A DNA stretch of 64,000 nucleotides, taken from NCBI GenBank assembly GCA_026929865.2, contig CM049416.1, forward strand, positions 10,016,001 through 10,080,000. Reading direction: 5' to 3'. The position numbers and the translations under genes were made by a program. Shown here piece after piece: positions 23,655 to 34,826 of the stretch. The stretch comes from Hyperoplus lanceolatus (taxonomy: Eukaryota > Chordata > Actinopteri > Uranoscopiformes > Ammodytidae). Each line of letters opens with the position of its first letter. The stretch's first letter is position 1. Under the pieces are notes generated by a model. It ran no database searches and was not told the DNA's origin. It was given only the letters and a program-made list of their open reading frames with translations.

Positions 23655-23900
23655 AGCAAATCAAACTTTATTTCTTAAGCACATATTCTGAACAAGGAAT
23701 GTGACACAATGCACTTTTAAAAAACACACTAAAACACATTAAAAAAAAGCAGCGCATACAAAACACATTTAAAGGCGATATTGAAAAAAGGATGATTATG
23801 ATTTTGCTTAAAACTTTCCTTAGTTTCAGCCATTCTGAGGCTCTCTGGCAGGGTGTTTCACAGTCTGGGGGCATAATAACGGAAGGCTCTCCATGCTCCC
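23655..23900 (-). repeat. Decayed retroelement tail interrupted by the Mutator-like MITE
   Basis: The stretch AATCAAACTTTATTTCTTAA followed by an A-rich segment resembles the reverse complement of a common fish retroelement 3' end. It is cut by the MITE at 23901 and resumes at 24508. The family is uncertain. Confidence 0.35.
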
Positions 23901-24498
23901 TAGCCTGGCTCCGCCCGCCTACCTACTTCCGCCCAAATTTCATTTTCCCTTCAGTAGTCAGTCTGGTGGTGGGGCGTATTAGTGAGATTTTTCCGAACAG
24001 ATTTCTGAGTATCCAATCAGCGAACAGAAGAAGTGGCTGAGAACGATGAGGGTCGAAGTCGCGCTCCAGTTTCAGTTGAATGCTGCGTTCCCTTACGCTC
24101 GGAACTCGGACACTTCCGACTTGTTAGTTCCGAGTTCCGACCTGTCTGTGTTCCAGTGCATCTGCTCGGGAAAGTATGGACGCCTACAACCTTTCACATC
24201 CAAATAACTAAACGTTAGGCTCTAGCAAGTTACCGTTGCCAGGTACCGGTAGATCCATAGACTACAATATGTAGTGAAGTCGGAAATTTCCGAGTTCCCT
24301 GAACGCACCGTCAACAGCCGGCTCACGACCAAACGTTATGCGATTGGTTGGATAATCCAGAGTGGCACTGCGCAGATCCAATAGTTTTAAACTTCAACAG
24401 ACACCCGCCTCCAAGTGAGTGAACGTTTGCCAATTACAGCACTTCCAGACCTTCTGTACAAATGAAATGAAGTATGATGGTCTGGTAGCGCCAGGCTA
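23901..24498 (+). mobile_element. Mutator-like MITE, copy 1 (598 bp)
   Basis: The element starts TAGCCTGGCTCC and ends GGCGCCAGGCTA-like (AGCGCCAGGCTA), giving short terminal inverted repeats TAGCCTGGC/GCCAGGCTA. It is flanked by a perfect 9-bp duplication, CATGCTCCC (23892-23900 and 24499-24507). A 9-bp duplication points to the Mutator (MULE) superfamily. Inside is an imperfect inverted repeat around the CGGAACTCGG and TTCCGAGTTCC segments. There is no transposase, so it is non-autonomous. It differs from copy 3 at only 7 positions by eye. Confidence 0.88.
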
Positions 24499-24555
24499 CA
24501 TGCTCCCTGCTTGTTGTCAAAATAACTTTTTGTCAGAATCTGAATATTTCCTTAA

Positions 24556-25065
24556 AGCTCCCATATTATACACTTTTCGGTACTATTATACACCATATGG
24601 TCTTAGTGGTCCCTAATAAGTTTTTCTTTAATTGTTTGCTGAAAAAAACTTTCAGATAATTTATTGTACTATGCTGATGTTCAGCTAATCTCACAATGGC
24701 CTATTTTTAAAAAAGAGCTGCAGCTCCCCTCGTAAATATACAATCTTTGAGCTGCCCCCGCCCCCTGTCCGGAAGCGAAGCCAGATACGCCTCGCCCTCT
24801 GTCTGTCAGGGCCGTGGACCAATAAGAAATAGGGGTGTGGGCTGCACAGTGGAAGCTTCTGGCTTTCCAGTTTGTGAGGTCAGAAAAGGGGAAAATTCTG
24901 ACTGTAGTATATTGGGTGGGAGGGGTGGGGGTTTCAGAAAGGGGGAGAGTGAGAACAGGAGAGATTGTTATTTTTTAAAATATTTTGGCAGTCTCTAGGC
25001 ACACCGTGGACCCATGGATATGTTCGAACACATTTAAAAAGTGCATTTAGCATAATATGTGACCT
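24556..25065. mobile_element. TTAA-flanked MITE (Kolobok- or piggyBac-like)
   Basis: Ends AGCTCCCATATTATACAC and the reverse complement AGGTCACATATTATGCTA form an imperfect inverted repeat directly bordered by TTAA on both sides (24552-24555 and 25066-25069). The AGGTCCCATATTATGC-type end is reminiscent of Kolobok MITEs in fish; TTAA is also the piggyBac target. At 510 bp with no coding frame it is non-autonomous. Confidence 0.7.
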
Positions 25066-25105
25066 TTAAAATCTGCTACCGGTCTGTGTGCTGAAACAGA
25101 ATCCA

Positions 25106-25223
25106 GTGTTTATACAAAGCCTATGCTCTGTAAACGGGCATGTTGTTAGCTATAGTGGGCCCTCTTTGTTTACATACACTTTGTGTACATACCAGCTTAC
25201 AGAGCCTAGGCTGTGTCTTAACA
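25106..25223. repeat. Imperfect hairpin, ~27-bp stem
   Basis: The left arm (about 25106-25133) and right arm (about 25197-25223) share TTACAGAGCNTAGGCT and extend with a few mismatches, separated by a ~63-base spacer. It could be the remains of an inverted-repeat element or a foldable transcript. No known RNA is recognised. Confidence 0.5.
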
Positions 25224-26100
25224 GCACAAAAAAATTGGCGCAAACACAGTAAGGACAGTTACGGTTCTTGAGGAGATATTCACTGATTTTGACAAAGTGA
25301 TTTTGACAACAAGCATTCTCCAGAATCACTGACCCTACCTTTTAAAGTTGATTATTTAAATGAAGTGTCTCTGAATAAACTGCAGTAGTCCCCACACAGA
25401 TTTAGTCTGTATAACAGTTTAATTTCCTCTTTGAAGGTGTTTAAACTTTTGCCGGGATGTCATTTCTACACAGAATTGTAATAGATGTGAACAGTATATT
25501 TGAATGAAATTCAGCATATCACAAAGTCTAAACTATTGATAAAGTGTATATTGTGGACGAGAAGAAAGTCAGTTAAGTTTTTAGATAGCTATCAAAAAGG
25601 ATAGCTCAGAAAAATACGAATGATTAATGAGTAAAAGAACACACAATGCACTATGTTGTCGCTCTGACTGTTACCAAGACCATCAAAGAAAGTCACGCAG
25701 AGACACAGAGGCCGCTGTTTGCGGTCACTACACATGTGACATGCAAAATTACAGCACGTTTAAGATAGGCAATGGCCAGCGACAGCAAACAAACAGAATG
25801 TGATGAATGTAAAAAAAGAGTTTTAACCTTACAACAGACATTGTCAACATAAAAAACTACCTTATAATATTGTTTGTGTAGGTACTATGTATGCAACTTT
25901 ATCATAATTTTTCTAAGCTCTTAAGTGCTCTGTTGTTAAAAACTCATAAAGGAATCACATCTCATGAGCCCATGTTAATTCACAGCAGAAAGTAGACCCT
26001 GACAAATTCGCAGTTCACCCCATTTTAAGTTATGTTTGTTAGAATTATACTGCTCTTTTAGGGAATTACTTTGCCTTTTTTTCATGAAACTACATACGGT
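25224..26100. other. Region without recognised features
   Basis: AT-rich intergenic DNA in which I see no gene or structured repeat. Confidence 0.6.
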
Positions 26101-26116
26101 ATATGGACCCACTTTT

Positions 26117-26276
26117 TTTTAGATTATTTTTTGGCATTTTTCAAGCTTTATTAGATAGTACAGAGTTGAAATGGGGAGACAGAGAGAGAGGGGGGATGAC
26201 ATGCAGTAAAGGTCCACGGATTGGATTTGAACCCCAATATGGTATGCGCTCTATCCACTACGCCACCGGAGCGCCC
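26117..26276 (-). mobile_element. tRNA-derived SINE
   Basis: Read on the minus strand, it begins GGGCGCTCCGGTGGCGTAGT, with an A box (GGCGTAGTGGATAGAGC) and a B box (GGTTCAAATCC) at tRNA spacing. A body with GCATGTCATCCCCCC and CT-rich sequence follows, then an A-rich tail. A 16-bp target duplication, ATATGGACCCACTTTT, flanks it (26101-26116 and 26277-26292). The head is tRNA-like but the body shows this is not a functional tRNA gene. Confidence 0.88.
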
Positions 26277-26292
26277 ATATGGACCCACTTTT

Positions 26293-29200
26293 AACCCCTT
26301 GAAAGATATGCATAGTAAGTGATGGACTTGGGGCAGAATAGAGACAGACTTACTCGTTGTTGTTGTTGTCTTTTCTCTAGGATCTGTGACAATAAGAAAA
26401 GGAAAATACAAAATAACAGCAGCTTTGTTCTTTAATTATGGGGGAAGACGTGCATCAAAGGCCTCAGCCCTGTATATCTGTCGGTCTGTGATCCACCATG
26501 ACACCCTGATGGGTTTAATTTGTTCAGGTCAGACAAGTGCATACGGGTGATTTTTGGCACAGCAATGTGCATCTCAAGTGTTTTATCAAGCTTTACCGCA
26601 TTGTCAGAGGCATTGTTTAGACTGTAATATGGCAGGACGAACATATGGTGCTTATATGTGTAATGGGGGGAGACGCATGCTGGAATGCACAGAGAATCTG
26701 AGTGTGGTTTGGGAAAATGAACATCGTCCCGTGCACTGGGGAGGGATTACGGAGCGTTACCTATAAAAAAACAAATAACCCCGGGGATAAGAAGGCGAGA
26801 GAGTATTCATGACAGCTAAAGAAACAACTTTGTAATCAAATCTAATTTATACTGTTTCAGAGCATCCGACTGAAACCCGACAAAGAGGACAGGGCAAAAT
26901 CGTTTCCACATTGCACAACAACATTTCCACTTTTGAGAAATTACTTTCTTCGAAGCATTTTGAGCCTTTTTGAGAGCACATAAAGGGTGGACCATATTTT
27001 ACAAAGCACATAAACGTCTCGAGAAATTGTTCCCTTTATGTAAAAAAGGATTTATGTTTTTTTGGGCCGAAATAGAGATTCGGATTTGTAAACATGATGC
27101 AGATGTTGCGACTAAATGGATGTACGACATCACCAGAAAATGTTTTTTGAATCCAACACCATGAGCCACTAACAAAGCCACAAAAGAAAAAAAATAAACC
27201 ATAAGTTCATGATTCCTGAAGGAAGTAGGGTAAATGTTACCTATTATTGAGTTATTTATTTGTAAATATTCATGGTTATCTGAAGGGAATTATAAATGCA
27301 CAGCTTGGCCTAGATGTGTATTTGCAATCCAAACCCATAAATATATATATAGTAAACGAAATGATACACTGCAGTGATTAACAAAAAATAAAAACCTGCA
27401 GACCTTTTTTAAATTTAGTATGTTTTTTTCCCCACTTCATACTTGATTTCTAGCCTTCCTCAACTCACTCTAATTCTCTGTTTTGTGCTTCACAGCTTCT
27501 GTCTTTGCCTAGTTGTAGCTGTAGAGGGAGACAGAGCACCATAAAAGGTCTCAGGTCAGATCACACTCCTCTGGTTTGGATCAAGCGAGTCCCATTTTAC
27601 ACCAACATTTTGTCTTTCATGGCACGAGACATGCAGCTATTGTATGTTTCATTACGACAGATACTGCCCTTACATAGTCAATACGCTACAAAGGTTTCAT
27701 CATCACGTTGTATTGTTATCATTAAGTATTAAATGAATAATGAATTCCCAATTCAACATTTGGATTCCCTCCCCTATCCTTTACATTTTCATTCATTTCA
27801 AAAGCCTTACAAAATTCAGTGTTGATCCTGAGGTTTAACTTTACTGTGTCTCAGCATTTTCGGAGGCATTTTCGGAAGTGTGTGAAGTGAATAATTTTGG
27901 GATCCTCAAGGGGGCTCTTTACTCCTATCTTTTAAAGTACAGGAGGCAAAGCTGTACATCAGCATGTAGTTCCCACCACCACCCCTCTCAGTAGTTCCAC
28001 CATTTTGGTTCCTACCATCGAACATTTTTCAAAATGTAACCGTCACCGCTTGTTCATGTAAACACGGTCCACATTTTTCCCTCTCTATCAACTATGCTTC
28101 TAGTAAACCCAACAATCAAACTATACTTGTGTTCATTGCTGCTTTTCATGAATGTGTAATCCCAGGTTGCTTTTTTAAACACACAAGGGCTTTAGAGTAC
28201 CAGGAATTAAAATGATATTTCGACACTTCATTCCAACGTCAACATAAGCGGCTAGGAATTAGTCTGTGCTTTCTGAGTTAAAGCACAATGTTACATGTAC
28301 AAAATAAGTCAAAGTAAAGGGCAAAGTGTACACTAACTCAATCACTCACTTATTCACTGAGCTTTCAATTCTCTTTCATGAACACGTAGAAACACGACGG
28401 ATATTAGTATTTGGAGAGATTCGAAAAGCCATCACATCTGCTTAACTATCCACAGCCACTCCGAGAACATTTTTTATTGACACAATGTGCTTTCTGTGCA
28501 CTGAATCCTGTTTAACTACAGCGCCACATATTTCATTTTCAAATGTGCTGTTTCCTAAACAATTATTACTATTAGTGAGAATGACTTGAGTGATGATCCA
28601 GAGACATGCATGTAAAAGTACATTTAAATTGTATGCAATTTAGGGTTTTAGTAATGGAGCCTGTGGTGGTCATCAGGCCCGTGATCCCTGCTTCAAATCC
28701 CATCTGCTGCGTTGTGCGCTTGTGTCCGAGTCCAAGCTGCTTGGGGTCAGATCAGGACCCCGAAACAAAAGTGAAGCCGTGCCGCATCCACATGCTCAAT
28801 GTCAACTGGCAGCCAATTATTTGATCTTTTTCTTAGTCATGATTCTGTAAACATACTTTTATTATTTTATTGCGCATTTCAGGAGGAAAAGAATAACAAT
28901 ACAAATGTGTTGGATACAGATTAGGAACTGCTTTTCTGGCATTTTCAAACCCAACTCATTTTTCCTTATGAAAAAATGTGGTTTATGACAGAATTAATTG
29001 TATTTGTTCTTTTACATCGCCAATGATCGTTATTATTCCGCTGCAGCTGGTCCAATCTAGAACAACTTGATTTTGATCGTTTAGTAATTCATATGTGAAG
29101 AATTATTGCACTCGGGGCTTAGGGAATCAAACATGTGTTACACTTCTGTAAGTTTCTATTCCTTTGAGAATGCCTTGCCCTTAATGGGTTGGGCCTTATA

Positions 29201-32200
29201 CTGTCGAAACACACACTAAATACGCTCCCACTCTCTTTCTCTTCCACTCTGAGACACACATACACACGCAAGCACATACACACAGGCTCACACACACATG
29301 CAAGCACACACATTGATTTAACCACAACCTCTTAACCGGTTTTAACAGGCTCTAATAGCTCAAATCAGGCAAAGTCGAGGGGGGAAGGAAAAAAAAATTT
29401 TGCGAGAGTCACAACATGTTAGTGCTGACCTTGCTGATTGAGTTTGTGCACAATCACACGGGTCAAGGCTGGGGTCAGGCCCACGGATCATTTAGTGTAA
29501 TGGCTGTTTCCTGCCCGCTCAAATGTACGTGCCACATTTTAGGAAACGTCGAGATGCAAACATATTATTACAGGACAGAATGCAGCGGGGGGAGAAAGGG
29601 GTGGAGGTATTGCAGGGGAAAAGAAAGAAAGAAAAGCCCCTATAAAAAAGAGGGAAGAAAGAGTAAGGCGTACAGAGGGACAGGGAGAGAAAAGATCAGT
29701 AGCTAGTAACTGAAAAAGATTTGAGAGGGTGAAAAAGGCAAAGGGAGAGGGAGCCCTGCTAATTTTGTGGCCTGTCTGTGTCACCAGCACCCTGTTAGGA
29801 CGACAGATGTGCAGATGATGTCATGTAGAAAGGGGATAGGGGCTGGGGAGGGTGGAGCAACAGGAGCGCGGGAGGACAGTGGACGGGCGGAGCCTCGATC
29901 TGAGAGAGAGGAGAAGAAGGGAGGGAGAGAGAGAGCAGGACCGTGGCAGTCCTTCATTGCACTAGCAGTCACGCAATTATTCACTTTTCATAAAAATGTG
30001 ACTCGGCGTAATTTAGAAAAGTGCAAGCTCTTTCCAAAAAGAGACACTTGTGAGCCCTCGTTGTCATTTGAAAGTGTTTGTGTGAATGTGAACCACACCG
30101 AATGAGAGAGAAAAAACAAAGCAATCGCCGTACCGTCGTCATTTTTTGCTCTGCAGAGGCAACAAATGTGCTGAAGCGGTGGTTTTTTAAGTCGCAGGAC
30201 CTCTCACAATGCTCAGCCTCTCCAAAACCACACAGGCCATCGGAGCTATAATTTACTTAGTGCAGTCATTGCTGAAGTTTACCCTCCCATCCCCTGACCG
30301 GCCACTGCATAAGAACCCAATTGTTCTCGTGGTTCGGCTGTGACAATGGCTGCTTGTGGTCAGTCCGGAGAAAAAGAAAGTGAGAAAGAGAAAGGGATAT
30401 AAAGCAGAGCTATACGATCCAGTCATTTGTACCGCTCACTGCTAAAGATATAGTCAGGGTCAAGCTCAGAGTGGAGGGGGGTCAGTGTGACCGCTTAGCT
30501 GTGCCGGGATCGCCTCAAGGACACCATTTTCCCAACGGTCTGCCCTTGTGTCCTGTGCTTAAACCCATCCAGCCCTCTTGCAGAGAGAGCCGTGCGACTA
30601 GCTTTAGCTTGCTTGCATTTCGGCAACAAGCTTCTTCCCCAGCCTCTTCTATCCCCCCCCCCCCCCCCCCCCACCTGCGCCCTTTTTCAGGCCAATTGTT
30701 CTGGCATGGGCAGAGGGAGAAATTGAATGAATTAGGCAGTCGGATGTTGCCTAATGGTAGTACTGCACAAATGCAGCCATTCCTGGCATTGTTGTGTGTT
30801 TGAGTGAGACTGAGAGGGGGATTGTGCTCTTCGGCCCCGGCGCAGGGAAAAGCAGCTAATAAGTGAGACAACCTGTGGGAATCGGCCCAAAACCAAAAGA
30901 GGAGTGAGGCAGTTTTTTCCCCCTCCTCTGTATTCCCTGTTAGCTTTACTTTTTGGTCCTGCTTATTGATGTGTAATGGAGGACAAGAGGCCAGTCATTG
31001 ATTCATTGATCAAATCATGGCTGGACACCTGGTAGCATTGAACTTAACACACCGCAAAAACAAGGTAAACATCACTTGAAAAAATGCCACACCTCCTTGT
31101 CTACAGTGACCACTGGCAAGGAAATAAAAGATCATGTCATCACTTCACGAGATACAGCGTTAACTTCACACTCATTGTGAACCCAGTGCTGCTTTTCCAG
31201 CAAATAAGACACTGATTACTGCGCAGGCCTAGAGTTACAGATTACTGCAGCCCACTGTTGTTCCTCTCTCTCTCTCTCTCTCATGGAGAAGTGGTTTTGA
31301 CCTGAGCTTGAGGACACCCTAGGCCCTCTGGGTAATCATTGACGTGTTACCTGTGGCAACCTGAGCCACAACATAGAGTGGAACCGCTGACTGCTGATAA
31401 TAAAGTGATAACGCAGGTGCACCGAGGTAGTTGTGCGTGCATGTGTGCTCACACTTCGAATTGATTTCTTAAAGATGAAACAAGAAAGAATTACGGACAT
31501 GTGCTCTTCTCAGTAACCAGTAAAAGCCATGCAACATTATTCATTCTCATCATTTCCCAAAACAGGATGTGCTTTAGAAACAGGTTAAAAAAAGGTCACA
31601 ATCGTCTCTCCTGGTCCTAGCAGTGCGATTGATCTGGTCTTGAGTCTTTTTGTGGCACTGCACGAGTCTTTCGGGGCGTGGCACTGCACTGCAGCATGCT
31701 GGAAAGAGGGAACAGGCCGGGGATGCCATCCAAGGAGAAGACGAGAGCAGCAAAAGAAGGGTTGGTGGGGGAGAAACAGCAGCAGTTTGGCCCTGAAATA
31801 AATATAATATAAGCCTCCTCCTACTTCCCCCCCCCACACACACTCCCGTCACCTCTCCTCCTCTTCCTCCTACTGAAACTTGCTCCTCACTCTCCACTCT
31901 GGAGAATGGCCTGCGTCTGAGAGCAGTGGCCTGAAATAAAACTCGAAGGGGCCTTTGGGCATCAGAGAATGCGAGCTTTGTCTCAGCTGCCATCCACACT
32001 GTCTGGAGAGGGCTCAAAGAGAGCGTCTGATTGCAAATTAGCAGTGCCAAATGGAGACCCGTGGCAACCTCCACAAGACTCAGCCCTACCCTCTCCTAGT
32101 CACTTCATGTTGCGGCAATGAAGCGACAGATTGAAAATATGGTATATAAAAAAAAATCTTGCCCAAGAAGGTTAATGGAGGAGTCAATATTTTTCCACTG

Positions 32201-32578
32201 TCAGTACTTTTTTCTTAATTGAGGCGTGAGAGTATTTTAATGTGTTGAAATCGTACAAAATTAAAGATTGATGAGCATTGAGTGCTGAAGTCCATTTAGG
32301 TGCAAGGTTTTGGATGATAAGTGCATAATCAAATATCTACATTAGATCCATTTGTTGGACTAACATGGCTCTTTATTATACTTCTGGTGACATTTCACTT
32401 TATTGTGATTTTCCAGTGGATTTTTGTTAAAGTTGCTGCTCTGGAATTACTCTCTAGGGATTTTTAGTTGGTCAAGAAGAGGATTCCTTCCAAAGGCAAG
32501 TAACAACAAACAAGCAATGCATAGTTATCTGTCGCCCCATTATACTTGCATTATGGCTTCAGCATATATAAGTTACAC
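26293..32578. other. Gene-poor region with simple repeats and GC-richer islands
   Basis: No exon with homology is visible. There are degenerate CA repeats (29210-29312), GA-rich tracts (29585-29745 and 29890-29940), a 20-base C run (30653-30672) and a CT run (31265-31282). GC-richer segments at 26780-26960 and 29750-30860 could be regulatory for wnt7b, but this is not shown by sequence. Confidence 0.5.
30653..30672. repeat. Poly(C) tract
   Basis: Twenty consecutive C residues, a likely length-variable and sequencing-error-prone site. Confidence 0.9.
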
Positions 32579-32582
32579 ATAA

Positions 32583-33085
32583 TACCCAGGGGGCAAAGTG
32601 ATTTTATGGACATGGAGCGTTGTAAAAGGTTGTTCACCAAAAATGACATCTAGGACCTTCCACGATCACAACCTGGGTGGACAACCTTGTCAACAAGCTG
32701 CTGGTAAGCTACAGTGGGCCAACATAGCAAATCAGAACCACTGACGTGAATGGGGGTGAATGGGGATGGGCTAATGGGGAATTATTTAAACTTATAGATA
32801 TCATTATGAAACTTTGCCAGTTGATTACTGACATTAAAACAAAACTTTTTGTATTACAGTATTTTCAAAAATGTTTAAAGAAATATGAAAAATCATCAAT
32901 ATCTTACTAATGATGCGAAAATGTGTATATCTGCAAAGCCCCAAAATCTAGATGTTGGAAGAAAACCAAGTCAATTTGTTTTTAAATTTTGAACACAAAT
33001 TAAGTGTCCAACTGCCTGAAGCCTTTCCTAATCACAGTTCAAATTTGATCAATAACCCATAGAAAATACATGTTTTACACAGTTA
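32583..33085 (+). repeat. Foldback element, left arm
   Basis: Pairs with 34326-34826 in inverted orientation. The inner end (GATCAATAACCCATAGAAAA) is an exact match over ~21 bases to the reverse complement of the right arm. Confidence 0.85.
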
Positions 33086-33091
33086 CATTTC

Positions 33092-34250
33092 ACTACAAAT
33101 GGTGTGCCGCAAGGTTCTGTCTTAGGACCAACTCTCTTTACCTTCTATATAAATAAGGTGGGCCAAAATATTAATGCATCCGTACATCTTTATGCTGACG
33201 ACACCGTTGTCTATTGTTGTGCATCTTCTGTTGGCCAGGTGTTCACTGACTTGCTGTCTGCTTTTGACACCATTCAGGCGCAATTATTTCAACTAAGGCT
33301 AGTTCTAAATGCAGGTAAAACCAAGATGATGTTCTTTTCTAATAAAAGGAATGTACCTGCTGTTCTACCCTGTATTATGTCTGCTCAGGGTATTCCATTT
33401 GAGTCTGTGGCCACTTACAAATATCTAGGCATTACAGTGGATGATAGCCTTTCTTTTAAATGTCATGTTGACCAATTACTGAAGAAATTGAGGTTAAAGC
33501 TGGGGTTTTTCTTCAGAAATAGAGCCTGTTACTCTTTTAAAGCCAGAAAACGTATTGTTGCGGCCACTTTCTTGCCACTCCTGGATTATGGGGATGTTGT
33601 ATATATGAATGCCTCTGCTCACTCCCTGCAACTGCTGGATGCCGCATATCACGGGGCCTTGAGATTCATAACTGATTGTAAACCCCTCACACATCACTGT
33701 ACATTGTACTCTCTCACAAACTGGTCTTCACTTTCCATGCGCAGAACCACTCACTGGTATCTTTTTATCTATAAATCCATTATCGGACTGCTCCCCTCTT
33801 ATTTGTCAATGTATCTGGCACGGAAACAGTCCGATCACAGCCTCCGGTCCCTGGACTTCATCTCATTTGCCATCCCGTCAGTCCGTACTGAACTGGGCAA
33901 GAAGGCATTTTCCTACGCTGCGCCTGCAACCTGGAACAAGCTCCAGCAGAGACTGAAGCTGTCCAGTCTTATTTCTTTAGGGGATTTTAGACTGCTAGTA
34001 GGAAGGCTGTTGAGACAGTCCGTGGGGGTCTGCACTTGTACATAACTTAACTTGTACTTAACTTGTTCTTTGCCCTTTGTACTGCGTTATTTTACCGTTT
34101 GTGTTCTGTGTTGTGTCTCCTGTATGTTTAGTTAGTCTGTAACTTTGTGTTGCTGCTGATGCCTACCTGAACAGGTCTCTCTTGTAAATGAGACCCTGGG
34201 TCTCAATGAGATTTTACCTGTATAAATAAAGTTAATAAATTAATAAATGT
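33092..34250 (+). mobile_element. 5'-truncated LINE with RT catalytic core, inside the foldback loop
   Basis: An uninterrupted frame from about 33098 to 34045 encodes the C-terminal reverse transcriptase of a jockey-superfamily non-LTR retrotransposon. It shows NGVPQGSVLGP, the catalytic YADDT about 20 residues later, LVLNAGKTKMMF, YKYLGITVDD, LLDYGDVVYM and SVRTELGKKAF. Endonuclease and N-terminal parts are missing. The 3' end folds (GAGACCCTGGGTCTC, about 34191-34205) and finishes in ATAAATAAAG and TAA-rich repeats near 34247. It is related to the LINE at 2.0-3.1 kb but better preserved. Its 5' junction sits right at the inner edge of the left foldback arm. Confidence 0.92.
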
Positions 34251-34325
34251 GCCATGGACCAAAAGTGTCCTTTTGGAGTCTACAGCTGGTATTATAGGAA
34301 ACGGCTAGACATTCCCTTGGAAAAA

Positions 34326-34826
34326 ACAGTGTAAAAAATAAATTTTCTATGGGTTATTGATCAAATTTGAACTGTGATTAGGAAAGGCTTCAGGCAGTTG
34401 GACACTTGTTTTGTTTTAAAAATAAATTGACTTTGTTTTTGTCCAACATCTAGATTTTGGGGTTTTGCAGATATGCAAATGTACACATCATTAGTAAGAT
34501 ATTGATGATTTTTCATATTTATTCAAACCTTTTGGAAAATACTGTAATACAAAAAGTTATTGTTTTAATGTCAGTAATCAACTTGTAAAGTTTCATAATG
34601 ATATATATAAGTTTAAAAAATTCCCTATTAGCCCACCCCCATTCGCTTAAACAGTGGTTCTGATTTGCTCTATGTCGGCCCACTGTAGCTTTCCAGCAGC
34701 TTGTTGACAAAGTTGTCCACCCAGGTTGTGATCGTGGAAGGTCCTGGATATAATTTCTGGTGAACAACCTTTTACAATGCTCCATGTCTGTTTTTCAAAA
34801 AAAAAAGGGGTTTTGCCCCCTAGGTA
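34326..34826 (-). repeat. Foldback element, right arm
   Basis: Inverted copy of 32583-33085 with scattered substitutions and small indels. Its outer end is GCCCCCTAGGTAT, next to an AT-rich flank. Confidence 0.85.

Larger units (their letters stand above)
32583..34826. mobile_element. Foldback DNA element interrupted by a LINE
   Basis: Two ~500-bp arms are inverted copies of each other. They start ATACCCAGGGGGCA on the left and ATACCTAGGGGGCA (reverse complement) on the right. Long stretches match, for example the GACCTTCCACGATCACAACC block in both arms. The loop between the arms is ~75 bases once the LINE is set aside, so the original element was ~1.1 kb. No transposase is present. The target duplication could not be settled, so the superfamily is open. 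Confidence 0.82.

Noticed and set aside
24033-24218. Matching ~60-codon frames in the Mutator-like MITEs (also at 55544-55729)
   Set aside because: They fall in the internal inverted-repeat region and resemble no protein. Similarity between them only reflects the MITE copies.
26117-26276. Functional tRNA gene on the minus strand
   Set aside because: The tRNA-like head is followed by a SINE body and A-rich tail, and is bounded by a 16-bp target duplication.
28650-28710. tRNA-like A/B-box resemblance
   Set aside because: The B box is poor (GCTTCAAATCC) and no acceptor stem pairs. Chance similarity is likelier than a tRNA gene or SINE.
30515-30871. Overlapping 110- and 118-codon frames on both strands
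   Set aside because: The frames are stretched by a poly(C) run that encodes Pro or Gly tracts. No homology.
31423-31440. GAGGTAGTTGTG, a let-7 seed-like match
   Set aside because: Bases after the seed do not follow let-7 and there is no complementary arm nearby. No let-7 precursor was found on either strand by eye.
31574-32074. 166-codon minus-strand open frame, the longest without assignment outside LINEs
   Set aside because: Composition is low-complexity (Ser/Pro/Leu/Arg runs from CT- and G-rich DNA), there is no homology I recognise, and no splice or promoter context supports it.
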